A stretch of 57,637 bases of DNA from Deltaproteobacteria bacterium (GCA_024278495.1 JAJRTB010000074.1:1-57637); one strand, 5' to 3'; numbered from the stretch's first letter, positions 35,897-44,256 are shown. Numbers and translations are program-made. Notes: generated by a model from the sequence alone, not told the origin.

Positions 35897-37123
35897 CTAC
35901 CTGATGAGCTGGTTCATCTCAAAGATGGGCAGCAGGATCGACAGGACAATAAAGAGCATCATCACGCCCATGAACAGGATCATGAACGGCTCGATCAGCG
36001 AGGTCAGGGCCTTGATCTTGGCCTCCACCTCCTTTTCATAGTTCTGCGCCACCCTGGTCAGCATCTTCTCCAGTGAGGCGCTCTGCTCGCCCACCGCGAT
36101 CATCTGGACGATCATGGGTGGAAACCACCTGGACCGGCGCAGGGTCCCGGAGAGGGTGCCGCCCTTTTCCAGCTCCTCCGTGGCCTCGTCAATCACGTCC
36201 GAGAGCAGGACATTGTTGAAGATGTTCCTGACGATTCGCAGGGCGGTGACCAGGGGCACGCCTGACTGCAACAGGCTGCCCAGGGAACTGCCCAGCCGGG
36301 CCGAGGCTATCTTGATATTGAGATCACCAAACAGGGGCATGGTCAGTTTGAGCCTGTCCCAGGTCCTCCTTCCCCGGGGGCGGGAGACCGCATAGCGCAG
36401 GGCCAGGAAAACAGCGGCCAGGGCCAGTATGATCAGCCACCAGAACCGGGCCAGGAAATCGCTTACGTTGATCAGGATGATGGTGGGCAGGGGCAGGGCC
36501 TGTGCCGAATCGGCAAAGACCTTGGTGATATTGGGCACGACAATGGTCAGCAGCAGAAAGAGGATGGCGATACCCACCAGGGAGAGGATGACCGGATAGA
36601 TCAGGGCGACGCTTATCTTGGTCCGCATGGCCTGCTGGTTCTCGCCGAACTCGGCCAGCTGCTCCAGGACCACGTCAAGGGAACCGGACGCCTCGCCCGC
36701 CCTGACCATGTTGATGTAGATATTGGAGAAGAGACGCGGATGTTCGGACAGGGCGGCTGTAAAGGAGTTGCCCTCGTTGACCGCGTCCTTGAGCTGGGCA
36801 ATGATCCTGGTCAGGGCGGGGTTTGTGGTCTGTTCGATCAGACCGTTTAAGGCCGGGACCAGCGGGATGCCGGCACCGAGCATGGTGGCAAGCTGCCGGG
36901 TGGCCACATGGATTTCCTGTCGGCGGATACGCTGGAACGACAGGCCCGGGAAGCTGCCGGGCGCTCCTTTTTTCCTGGAAACCGGTTCAGTCTCGTTGAT
37001 TTCGACCGGATAGCCGCCGCCTTGCCGAATCTTGTTCCGGGCGGCGGCCAGGCTGTCGGCATCGATTATGCCTCTGGTCTTTTTGCCGCCCGCGTCAAGG
37101 GCGGTATATTCGTAAACCGGCAT
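35897..37123 (-). CDS. gspF: Type II secretion platform protein GspF
   Basis: 408 residues on the minus strand, facing gspE tail to tail. Two GspF domains (about residues 70-195 and 270-400) each contain the family pattern: QLATMLGAGIPLVPALNGL and LGSLLQSGVPLVTALRIV, with IYINMVRAGEASGSLD and VQMIAVGEQSASLEKML. Three membrane helices and the N-terminal MPVYEYTALDAGGKKTRG are diagnostic. GspF is the inner-membrane platform that GspE turns. In most operons it follows gspE in the same direction; here it has its own promoter somewhere in 37124-37526. Confidence 0.95.
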   Translation of the reverse strand: MPVYEYTALDAGGKKTRGIIDADSLAAARNKIRQGGGYPVEINETEPVSRKKGAPGSFPGLSFQRIRRQEIHVATRQLATMLGAGIPLVPALNGLIEQTTNPALTRIIAQLKDAVNEGNSFTAALSEHPRLFSNIYINMVRAGEASGSLDVVLEQLAEFGENQQAMRTKISVALIYPVILSLVGIAILFLLLTIVVPNITKVFADSAQALPLPTIILINVSDFLARFWWLIILALAAVFLALRYAVSRPRGRRTWDRLKLTMPLFGDLNIKIASARLGSSLGSLLQSGVPLVTALRIVRNIFNNVLLSDVIDEATEELEKGGTLSGTLRRSRWFPPMIVQMIAVGEQSASLEKMLTRVAQNYEKEVEAKIKALTSLIEPFMILFMGVMMLFIVLSILLPIFEMNQLIR

Positions 37124-37526
37124 AATCAGTGGGTTGCAGAATAAGGGGCCGTGCCGCCGGGGCCGCGCGGCCGATGAAGATCCCGGTTCCCCCGGGTGCG
37201 GGTGGAGCCGGGTTTGTCCTCATGCTTTGTTTTCAGTATCATCACACCATTATACAGGTCATATACCTGCTTGGAAACGAAAAAAAACGCGGTTGGATCC
37301 GGCACAGGGACAGTGCCGGCGACGTAACCAATCACAGGGTACAATGAAATAATCTATAAAACCGCTTACGCGGCGACAACTGTTTTCAGTTGCGGCCGGT
37401 TATGCTACTATATACACGTGACGGCACGGCAGGACGCAGGAACAGGTCACTGCCGCCGCACCAGAGGAGAACGCTCACGGATTCGGGTTTATGAAAAAAT
37501 ATTTCTGATAAAGGGAGAAAAGAGTT
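37124..37526. other. Divergent promoter region of gspF and the selenoprotein gene
   Basis: About 400 bases without a gene. It holds several dyads: CAGGT-CATAT-ACCTG near 37257, CGGCAC/GTGCCG around 37300-37319, and CAACTG (37377-37382) with CAGTTG (37387-37392). It also holds the dispersed repeat core at 37321-37340. A possible promoter for the selenoprotein is TTTTCA (37383-37388), 17 bases, TACTAT (37406-37411). The ribosome site GGGAG (37513-37517) belongs to the selenoprotein. Confidence 0.55.
37321..37340 (-). repeat. Dispersed palindromic repeat core
   Basis: GACGTAACCAATCACAGGGT here is identical to 43184-43203. It is the reverse complement form (with 3 differences) of the core ACCCTGTGACGGGTTAC at 43152-43168. 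Confidence 0.75.
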
Positions 37527-37757
37527 ATGAAGGTTACCATTGAATACTGCTCGGCGTGAAACTACAAACCGCAAGCCTCAGGTCTGGAGGCTGAATTACG
37601 GGAACAGTTTGGCGCGGACATGGAGGTGGAGCTGATTGCCGGTTCCGGCGGTATCTTTGATGTCCGTGCGGACGGCCGCCTGGTGTTTTCAAAAAAAGAA
37701 ACAGGACGTTTTCCCGACAGGGGTGAGGTCTCCGGGAGGATCCGGCAGGACGGCTGA
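37527..37757 (+). CDS. SelW/Rdx-like selenoprotein (in-frame TGA = selenocysteine)
   Basis: 76 residues from the ATG at 37527 (GGGAG at 37513-37517, 9-base spacing) to TGA 37755-37757. The codon at 37557-37559 is TGA in frame; read as selenocysteine it gives EYCSAU-NYKPQ, that is Cys8-x-x-Sec11, the redox motif of the Rdx family (SelW, SelT, SelH) followed by the family YKP. The rest (LEAELREQFGADMEVELIAG, GIFDVRADGRLVFSKK) matches the thioredoxin-like SelW fold, including the GxFDV and GxxVFSK stretch. A SECIS-type hairpin follows the TGA. Such proteins are small cytoplasmic thiol oxidoreductases of uncertain partner. Standard gene finding splits or misses it because TGA is read as stop. Confidence 0.9.
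37574..37592 (+). promoter_or_regulatory. Bacterial SECIS element
   Basis: AGCCTC (37574-37579) pairs perfectly with GAGGCT (37587-37592) around the loop AGGTCTG (37580-37586). The apical AGGUCU is the same as in the E. coli fdhF SECIS recognised by SelB. The loop starts 20 bases after the TGA (37557-37559), within the allowed distance. It lies inside the coding sequence, as bacterial SECIS elements do. Confidence 0.85.
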
Positions 37758-37771
37758 GCCGGCGCCACGCC

Positions 37772-38224
37772 TCAGGATGATTCGTTCCGGCGGCAGAATT
37801 CCAGGAAATCAGCGAGCATTTCCCTGTTTTCTCCGGGACAGGTCTCGAGGAATTTGATAAAGGTGACCATTCTGTCAATAATTTCAGAGGGCGCGGCGTG
37901 TTCGACCCGGCAGGCACCTGTTTCAGCCAGCTCCTGATCAATGCCCAGCACCTCGGTAAAGAAGCGCTTGAGCGCGTTGTGGCGTCGGACCACGTCCTCG
38001 GCAACGGTCCGGCCCTGGTCTGTCAGGGTAATGGCCTCGTAGGGCGCGTAGTTGATGAGCCCCTTGGTGGCCAGGGAGCGCAGGGCCTCGGTAACCGAGG
38101 CGCCGCTGACATTGAGGGCCGCGATAATGTCCTTGCCGCGGGCTTCCTGCTTTTCGTCGATGATATGGTAAATGGCCTCGATATAATCCTCGAGGCTGGC
38201 GCTGAGGCTGCTGGGCTGGGGCAT
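37772..38224 (-). CDS. DtxR/MntR-type metal-dependent transcriptional regulator
   Basis: 150 residues from the ATG at 38224 (GGAG about 8 bases upstream on the minus strand); an upstream ATG at 38311 would add 29 poorly matching residues. An N-terminal winged helix (SASLEDYIEAIYHIIDEKQE, then GASVTEALRSLATKGLI) is followed by a dimerisation/metal domain (RHNALKRFFTEVLGIDQELA, GACRVEHAAPSEIIDRMVTF) with the conserved Cys, Glu and His ligands. No SH3-like third domain, so it is of the short MntR/TroR class. It represses genes when Fe or Mn is plentiful. It converges on the selenoprotein gene with a 14-base gap; targets are unknown. Confidence 0.9.
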   Translation of the reverse strand: MPQPSSLSASLEDYIEAIYHIIDEKQEARGKDIIAALNVSGASVTEALRSLATKGLINYAPYEAITLTDQGRTVAEDVVRRHNALKRFFTEVLGIDQELAETGACRVEHAAPSEIIDRMVTFIKFLETCPGENREMLADFLEFCRRNESS

Positions 38225-38335
38225 GGCGCGCTCCGGTCCTTTGGGGTTGGAGAGGGAGTGTTGAGGCGGTGTCCTTTCATTAAAAATACAGGGTGGCCGG
38301 GACAGCGTCAAGGAGATTTCCCGAAGATGCGGTGT

Positions 38336-38349
38336 CTGTGACGGGTTAC
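38336..38349 (+). repeat. Dispersed repeat core, half copy
   Basis: CTGTGACGGGTTAC is the same core as at 43155-43168 and, inverted, at 51986-52002. It lies in the 158-base gap between the divergent dtxR-like gene and recN. Confidence 0.55.
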
Positions 38350-38382
38350 GCTGAATGAACTGTTGGAGAGCGGAATCAAAAG

Positions 38383-40071
38383 ATGCTTCTTGAACTTCGT
38401 ATCCGTAACATGGCTCTTATTGACTCCCTGGAGCTTGATTTTTCCGGGAGCGGACTGATCGTTTTAACCGGCGAGACCGGGGCCGGAAAATCGATCATCA
38501 TGCAGGCCCTGCATCTGCTCAGCGGCGGTCGCGGAGCTGTCTCCTGGATACGTGACGACCGGGACCAGGCCGTGGTGGAGGCCCTCTTCTCCCATCGGGA
38601 ATCCCAGGCAGAGCTGCGCTCCCTTTTTGATGAGCATGGTCTTGACGCGGCAGGCGAAACTATTATCCGCCGGGTTATCAGGCAGAACGGGCGCAGCCGT
38701 TTTTACGTGAACGACCGGCTGGTGACGGCCGGTCTGGTCGGCGACCTGACCGGTAACCTGATCAACATAGCTTCCCAGCACGACCATCAGCAGTTGCTGG
38801 TTGCCGGGCGTCACCTGGATATTCTCGATACCTTTGGTGAGCTGGCGGACCTGCGGGATGCGTTCGGCGCTCTGTATCGGCGTTGGCAGGAGGCTGCCAA
38901 CCGCCTGGCGGATTTAAAACGGACCGAACAGGATAAGGAGCGACAACGAGATTTCCTGAACCACCAGCTCCGGGAGATCCATGACGCGGCCGTGGTCCCG
39001 GGTGAGGATCTGGCCCTGGCTGAGGAACGTGATCTGCTCAAATCGTCCGCCGCCCTGGTCGAGCTGGCCGGCCAGAGCCTTCATGTCATGCAGTCCGGTA
39101 TGCTTGAGAACCTCTCTCTTGTGCGCCGTAATATTGAGCAGGCTGCTTCCATGGACAAGGGGCTCAAGGAGCTGGCCGAACGGATTGTTTCCACCTGTTA
39201 CGAGGTGGAAGATCTGGAACTGGCCCTGCGGGACTACCTGGGTTCCATCCCGCGCGACCGGCACCGGCTGGAGGAGATCAATGAACGGCTGGCCCTGTTG
39301 AAACAGTTGATGCGCAAGTACGGCCCCACCCTGGAGAATGTTATCGAGTTTGGTGAACAGGCCCGGCAGGAGCTGGAAGCACTCGATGACGTGGAACATG
39401 AGATTGAACTCCTGGAAAAGGATGTGGCAGCACTTGAGAAGGAGCTGCTTGCGGCGGCGACCGGTCTGTCTGACAAACGGCGCCGGGCCGCGGACCGGCT
39501 CAGTATGTCCATGCAGGCGGAACTCGCCTCATTGAGTTTTCCCGGGGCCGTGTTCGAAGTCCCGGTCCGGACAGCGGCAGGGGATGATCTTGCCGGTATC
39601 AGCGCCAGGGGCGCCGACCAGGTCGAATTTCTGTTTTCGGCCAACCCGGGCGTGGAGCCCAAGCCGCTGGCCACCATTGCTTCCGGTGGTGAGCTTTCCC
39701 GGTTGATGCTGGCCATGAAATGTCTGCTGGCCCGTCGAGACCAGGTCGATACCGTGGTTTTTGACGAGGTGGACGCCGGTATCGGGGGCAAGGCCGCCGA
39801 GGCCGTGGCCGCCAAAATCGTTGAGTTGGCCGGACATCACCAGGTCTTTTGTATCACCCACCTAGCGCAGATCGCGGCCCGGGCCGATGAACATTTCATG
39901 GTCAGCAAGGAGGTGGTGGACGGCGGGACCGTTTCCACCATCACGCGGCTGACGGATGAGCAGCGGGTTATGGAGCTTGCCCGGATGCTCGGCGGCGAGA
40001 ACCTGACCAGCCAGACAATCGCCTTTGCCAGGGAGCTGCTGGAAGGCGGCGCCGCACGGGAGGCGCTATGA
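38383..40071 (+). CDS. recN: DNA repair protein RecN
   Basis: 562 residues of an SMC-like ATPase. The start MLLELRIRNMALIDSLELDF and Walker A GETGAGKSIIMQAL are typical. The middle is a long coiled coil (about residues 150-370), and the end has the signature ASGGELSRLMLAMKCLL, Walker B TVVFDEVDAGIGG and HLAQIAA. RecN works in recombinational repair of double-strand breaks, holding DNA ends together. It overlaps the next gene by ATGA. Many recN genes are under LexA control, but no LexA box was recognised here. Confidence 0.96.
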   Translation: MLLELRIRNMALIDSLELDFSGSGLIVLTGETGAGKSIIMQALHLLSGGRGAVSWIRDDRDQAVVEALFSHRESQAELRSLFDEHGLDAAGETIIRRVIRQNGRSRFYVNDRLVTAGLVGDLTGNLINIASQHDHQQLLVAGRHLDILDTFGELADLRDAFGALYRRWQEAANRLADLKRTEQDKERQRDFLNHQLREIHDAAVVPGEDLALAEERDLLKSSAALVELAGQSLHVMQSGMLENLSLVRRNIEQAASMDKGLKELAERIVSTCYEVEDLELALRDYLGSIPRDRHRLEEINERLALLKQLMRKYGPTLENVIEFGEQARQELEALDDVEHEIELLEKDVAALEKELLAAATGLSDKRRRAADRLSMSMQAELASLSFPGAVFEVPVRTAAGDDLAGISARGADQVEFLFSANPGVEPKPLATIASGGELSRLMLAMKCLLARRDQVDTVVFDEVDAGIGGKAAEAVAAKIVELAGHHQVFCITHLAQIAARADEHFMVSKEVVDGGTVSTITRLTDEQRVMELARMLGGENLTSQTIAFARELLEGGAAREAL

Positions 40072-41114
40072 GTGATATCAAGGCATTGGGATTGTATTCA
40101 GGCGGGCTTGATTCGCTGTTGGCCTGCCGGATCATCATGGCCCAGGGGATCCGGGTAACGGCCCTGAAGTTTGTGACGCCGTTTTTTGATGACGCCCTGC
40201 TCGGGCGGCGGGAGGAGTTTCAGACTGAGGTGCGTGAAAAGTACGGCATCCATGTGCGCCTGGTTGATTTGAGTGACGGCTATATCGATCTGCTTCACAA
40301 CCCGGCCCACGGCTACGGCAAGAATTTCAACCCCTGTATCGACTGCAAGATTTTCATGCTGACCCGGGCCCGCCGGCTCATGGACGAGCTGGGCGCTTCT
40401 TTTCTCTTTACCGGTGAGGTGCTGGGGCAGCGGCCCATGTCCCAGCGGCGGGACACCCTGCGTGTTATCGAGCGCGACAGCGGTTGTGAGGATATTCTGC
40501 TCAGACCCCTTTGCGCCAGACGGCTGCCGGAAACGCGGCCTGAACGGGAGGGACTGGTTGATCGGGACAAGCTGTACGGTTTCACCGGCCGTGGTCGGCG
40601 TCCCCAGATGGAGCTGGCCGAGGCCTTCGGCATTACGGAATATCCGGCTCCGGCCGGAGGCTGCATCCTGACCGATCCCAACCTGGGCGCAAGGATAGAA
40701 CAGTATTACCAGGGCCGGAGCAGCGCCCTGGGCGGTGAGTTCCAGGCCGACGATATCCGGTTGCTCCTGGTGGGGCGTCAGTTTATGCTGCCCGGCGGCT
40801 ACTGGTTCGTGCTCGGGCGTAACCGGCGGGAAAACGACAGGATTGAAAAACTGGTCCGGTCCGGGGACTGGGTCCTGCGGATGGTTGATCGGCCCGGGCC
40901 GACAGGTCTGTTGCGAAGCCCCGGCGTTGAACCGGCGGTAACGGGCCGGGCCGGCGGGATCTCGGCCAAGGCGGCGTCCCTGGTGGCCCGTTATGCCAGG
41001 AAAATCAACGGCCGGCCGGCCCCGGGCCGGGTCAGGCTGGAGTGCGGCGAAATTTCCTGCAGTGTTGCCGCCACCCCCCCTGATGACCGGATGCTCGGCG
41101 CCTGGCAGTTCTGA
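40068..41114 (+). CDS. PP-loop ATPase related to tRNA-thiolating enzymes (MnmA/ThiI-like)
   Basis: 348 residues. The N-terminal PP-loop LGLYSGGLDSLLACRII binds ATP and activates a substrate by adenylation. Further on are NFNPCIDCKIFMLTRARRLM, ASFLFTGEVLGQRPMSQR and EYPAPAGGCILTDPNLG, as in the family of MnmA-like tRNA 2-thiouridylase relatives found in anaerobes. The C-terminal 110 residues (from about FMLPGGYWFVLGRNRREND) resemble the NFACT-R/DUF814-type RNA-binding domain. It is probably a tRNA sulfur-transfer enzyme; the exact base is unknown. Conserved Cys residues in the first part could carry sulfur. Cotranscribed with recN. Confidence 0.75.
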   Translation: MSDIKALGLYSGGLDSLLACRIIMAQGIRVTALKFVTPFFDDALLGRREEFQTEVREKYGIHVRLVDLSDGYIDLLHNPAHGYGKNFNPCIDCKIFMLTRARRLMDELGASFLFTGEVLGQRPMSQRRDTLRVIERDSGCEDILLRPLCARRLPETRPEREGLVDRDKLYGFTGRGRRPQMELAEAFGITEYPAPAGGCILTDPNLGARIEQYYQGRSSALGGEFQADDIRLLLVGRQFMLPGGYWFVLGRNRRENDRIEKLVRSGDWVLRMVDRPGPTGLLRSPGVEPAVTGRAGGISAKAASLVARYARKINGRPAPGRVRLECGEISCSVAATPPDDRMLGAWQF

Positions 41115-41323
41115 CGCGCACTCCGCCGTTACCGTTCCTTGCTGCGTCTGGTCCCATCTCCCATATCAGTGAAAATCGTTGCGTGAAGCATGCCGGGTGC
41201 ATATAGTCCTGAAAGGCTCGCACGCCAGTGTCGGATGTTTCCGTAAACGGACCGTTTCAGAGCGGGCCGTCGGTCTGGCCGGTGCCCGGACCTGTTCTGT
41301 AAAATACTTTGAGAAGGTTTTTC

Positions 41324-43123
41324 GTGACCTGGCATATTTCTGAAAAATTTGATTCCCTCAAGTTCAGGATCCTGGGAGGGATCATGGCGATTTTTGTCCT
41401 GGCCATGGGCATGGTCATGTACGGGGTCTGGACCTACCAGCGGGACAGGCTGCTCGAGATGAGCAGTCGGCGGGCCATGAACCTTTCCGACGTGATCGTT
41501 GCCGGGCTTCGTTTTTCCATGCTTCAGAATGACCGCAGCGGGAGCCTGGAGAGTATCAACACCATTCTCGACGTTGCCGGAGCAAGTCGGATTTCCATTC
41601 TGAATGCCGAGGGCGGGATAGTTCTGTCCACGGACCCGACCCGGGAGGGGCTGGCTCCTGACAGGAGCACTCATCCGTCCTGTCGCGCCTGTCACCAGCG
41701 GGGTTCGGGTCCGGGGCGGACCGTTCTGGCGGAGCATGACGGAGAAAAGTACATCAAGACGGCGACCGTTATCCGTAACGAACCCGCCTGTTACGCCTGC
41801 CATGACAGCGGGGTCGAAACCATAGGCGTGCTCCTGGTGGAGTCGTCCTTTCAGGAGACTGCCGTTATGCTTGAGCAGATGGAACACCGGATCGCCCTGA
41901 CCGGTTTTTTTGCCCTGGTTGTCGGCATGCTCCTGGTGAACTCCATTGTCACCCGTTTTTTTGTCAGGCCTCTTGATATTCTCCAGAAGGGTTTCGAGCA
42001 GATCGGCCGCGGTAATTTCGACCACTGGGTGTATGTCAAGTCAGGTGGTGAGCTCGGGTACATGGCGGATTCCTTTAACGTGATGAGCCGGGCTCTTGGC
42101 CGCTTTGTCCGGGAATTGAAGGAGAGGCAGGAAGAGGTCGCGGCCCACTATACCATCGTCAACAGCCTCAGCCGGACTATTGAGAAAAAGGTCCTCAAGG
42201 AGGTGGTGCTGGACCTGCTGGCCAATCTGCTGAAGGCGGAAGGCGTTGCCATGGCCCTGTCGGTTGAAAAATATCCAAATATTTTTGAGGTTGCCAGGAT
42301 CAGGCGGGGCGATAAACGCCATTATCACAGTCACTGCGACACGGAAAAGGATGACTTTGACCTGTGCCCCCTGAATCGTGAAAATCTTCTCAGCTGGGCA
42401 CGGGGAGACCTGGACAAGCCCCTCTACCTGGAAGACGACACCTGGTTGCTCCTGCCGCTCAGGCACGAGAAGTTTTCCATTGGTCTTCTCAGTGTTCTCA
42501 AGGCGGAGAACGAGGTCTTCAGCCGGGCCGAGAAGAAGATCGTGCCGATTCTGGCCCATCATATCTCGGTTGCCCTTGCCAATGCCCAGCTCTATGACAT
42601 GGCCATCACCGACAGCCTGACCACCCTCTACACCAAGAGATATTTTGAGAAGAAGATCCGCGATTGCATTGTGGCCCATCATTCCACCCGGCGCGGGTTC
42701 TGCCTGCTTATGATCGATATTGATTATTTCAAGGCGGTCAACGACGAACATGGCCATCCGGTCGGTGATCATGTTCTGATGCGCTTCGGAGAACTGATCC
42801 GGGCCAGGATCCGGCACGGGGACCTTCCGTTTCGCTACGGCGGCGAGGAGTTTGTCGTCCTGCTCCGTGAAGACCGGCTTGAAGACGCCCGGCACACTGC
42901 TGAACGTATTCGCCGTGGCGCCGAGCAAATGGTTTTGCGGGTTGGCAATGTGGCGCCGTTCACCAAGACGGTCAGTATCGGGGTGGCCTGTTTTCCACGC
43001 CATTGTACCGACGCGGATGAACTGGTCGAGGCCGCTGACAGGGCCATGTACAAGGCCAAGCAGATGGGCAGGAACCGTGTAGTCGTCTTTTGTGAACGTG
43101 ACGGTTTCGCTCAATGCAGGTAA
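41324..43123 (+). CDS. Diguanylate cyclase with a periplasmic two-haem sensor domain
   Basis: 599 residues from the GTG at 41324 (GAGAAGG 6 bases upstream); TTG 41309 is open further up. A membrane helix (about 15-37), a periplasmic sensor with two c-type haem motifs CRACH (from Cys120) and CYACH (from Cys156), a second helix (about 185-205), a HAMP region, a GAF-like domain (about 265-420) and a GGDEF domain. The active site is GGEEF (506-510) with the inhibitory I-site RxxD (RHGD) 5 residues before it, so it should be a working, feedback-inhibited c-di-GMP synthase. The haems point to redox or gas sensing. The stop codon lies in the dispersed repeat at 43119. Confidence 0.92.
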   Translation: MTWHISEKFDSLKFRILGGIMAIFVLAMGMVMYGVWTYQRDRLLEMSSRRAMNLSDVIVAGLRFSMLQNDRSGSLESINTILDVAGASRISILNAEGGIVLSTDPTREGLAPDRSTHPSCRACHQRGSGPGRTVLAEHDGEKYIKTATVIRNEPACYACHDSGVETIGVLLVESSFQETAVMLEQMEHRIALTGFFALVVGMLLVNSIVTRFFVRPLDILQKGFEQIGRGNFDHWVYVKSGGELGYMADSFNVMSRALGRFVRELKERQEEVAAHYTIVNSLSRTIEKKVLKEVVLDLLANLLKAEGVAMALSVEKYPNIFEVARIRRGDKRHYHSHCDTEKDDFDLCPLNRENLLSWARGDLDKPLYLEDDTWLLLPLRHEKFSIGLLSVLKAENEVFSRAEKKIVPILAHHISVALANAQLYDMAITDSLTTLYTKRYFEKKIRDCIVAHHSTRRGFCLLMIDIDYFKAVNDEHGHPVGDHVLMRFGELIRARIRHGDLPFRYGGEEFVVLLREDRLEDARHTAERIRRGAEQMVLRVGNVAPFTKTVSIGVACFPRHCTDADELVEAADRAMYKAKQMGRNRVVVFCERDGFAQCR

Positions 43124-43203
43124 GTGGGCAGGTACAATCGCAGAGTGACAAACCCTGTGACGGGTTACCAATGCTGCGGATCAGACGTAACCAATCACAG
43201 GGT
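43119..43203. repeat. Dispersed repeat pair forming an inverted structure (BIME-like)
   Basis: Bases 43119-43168 are the second copy of the 50-bp repeat (45 of 50 match to 12773-12822). Its end, ACCCTGTGACGGGTTAC (43152-43168), pairs with GTAACCAATCACAGGGT (43187-43203) to form an imperfect 17-bp stem with an 18-base loop. The outer copy is identical to 37321-37340. It overlaps the stop codon of the GGDEF gene and lies between two convergent c-di-GMP genes; it may also act as a bidirectional terminator or RNA stabiliser. Confidence 0.75.
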
Positions 43204-43311
43204 CAGATGAAAAAGTGTATACAGCCGCTACCTTGCAATCAGACGGATGCGTGTTGCGCCTTGCTGAACCTGTCGTGGCCCTGGCCGGTGTTCGGGAGTT
43301 TTTCGCGGTCA

Positions 43312-44241
43312 TCACACTTTCGTCACGGATCCGGTGTCTTCGAGAATCACCCCGTACATGTTCTGCGCCGGTGGTTTGCCGCGGTGTTCCCTGGAGACCT
43401 GAACCCTGGAGATATCAGGTGTCATGCGCCGGTTATAGGCGACCAGGACCTGGACCGCCTCCATGTTTATCTCCCCCCTGTCAGCCATCCAGGTAAGTTC
43501 CTCGATCGCGGTCCGGTTGTCGAACGAGACGGGCCGGTAGGGACGCTGGGCCACCAGGGCGTCGTAAATATCGCAGACCGTGGTCACCGCGACAACCAGG
43601 TTGTCCTGCCTGATGCCCCTGGGATACCCTGATCCGTTCAGGCGTTCATGGTGATCAAGGGCGATCAGGCAGGCCAGGTTGTCCGCGTCCCGCAGATAAT
43701 GGCTGAGCATGACATACCCGGCCACGGCGTGATGCCGCACCAGGTCCAGTTCAGCCCTGGTAAGAGGGCTCTTTTTCAGCAGGACGGGAATGGGGACGGA
43801 CACCTTGCCCAGGTCATGGGACGGGCCGAGGTGGTGGAGGTTACGGTCCCCCGAGACGTACCGCGGCGCAAGGTCGTGCAGGATCAGGGTTGCCAGGGCG
43901 GAAATGATCAGCATGTGCTGGTAGGTATGGAAATCATTTGTTCGAAAATAATCCATGGCCTCCAGCAGGGGGCGGATCAGGCGTACCTGTTCCAGGACGC
44001 CAAGCACGGTGGTCATGGCGTCTTCCCGGGAGAAGATAACGTCGTAGGGGGGGATGGTAAACTGGCGCATCAGGTCATCCCGGATACTCCCGTATTCAAG
44101 CATCGGCACCTGCTCGTATTTTGTGGTGTTTTTTTGGATGAGGTCCGCCATAAAGGCAGGCGTAAGCTCGGTTCCTGCTGCAACCAGCAGCCGGTTGTTC
44201 AGGTCGTAGACGGGATATCTGACTGTCGGGTTCATTTTCAC
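43312..44241 (-). CDS. HD-GYP-type cyclic-di-GMP phosphodiesterase
   Basis: 309 residues. An N-terminal part of about 120 residues (VRYPVYDLNNRLLVAAGTEL) resembles the small domain often found before HD-GYP domains. The catalytic part has HTYQHML, the HD pair in GPSHDLGKVSVP, HHAVAGYVML, and the GYP stretch ALDHHERLNGSGYPRG, followed by VCDIYDALVAQRPY. It should break down c-di-GMP. It faces the two-haem diguanylate cyclase end to end, so a synthase and a hydrolase are neighbours. No membrane helix, so it is cytoplasmic. The HHE and GYP residues look intact. Confidence 0.88.
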   Translation of the reverse strand: MKMNPTVRYPVYDLNNRLLVAAGTELTPAFMADLIQKNTTKYEQVPMLEYGSIRDDLMRQFTIPPYDVIFSREDAMTTVLGVLEQVRLIRPLLEAMDYFRTNDFHTYQHMLIISALATLILHDLAPRYVSGDRNLHHLGPSHDLGKVSVPIPVLLKKSPLTRAELDLVRHHAVAGYVMLSHYLRDADNLACLIALDHHERLNGSGYPRGIRQDNLVVAVTTVCDIYDALVAQRPYRPVSFDNRTAIEELTWMADRGEINMEAVQVLVAYNRRMTPDISRVQVSREHRGKPPAQNMYGVILEDTGSVTKV

Positions 44242-44256
44242 TCCTTATGGTCTCAA

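Noticed and set aside
37527-37559. Reading the TGA at 37557 as a real stop (10-residue peptide or decayed gene)
   Set aside because: Codons continue to match the SelW fold for 65 residues after it and a SECIS hairpin sits at the right distance, so selenocysteine is the simpler reading.
41115-41323. Cyclic-di-GMP riboswitch before the diguanylate cyclase
   Set aside because: I looked for GEMM-type conserved elements and the tetraloop/receptor pattern and did not find them; only a small TCCG-TAAA-CGGA stem is visible.
43119-43203. CRISPR array
   Set aside because: The repeats are palindromic, scattered singly or in an inverted pair and not regularly spaced; no cas gene is present.
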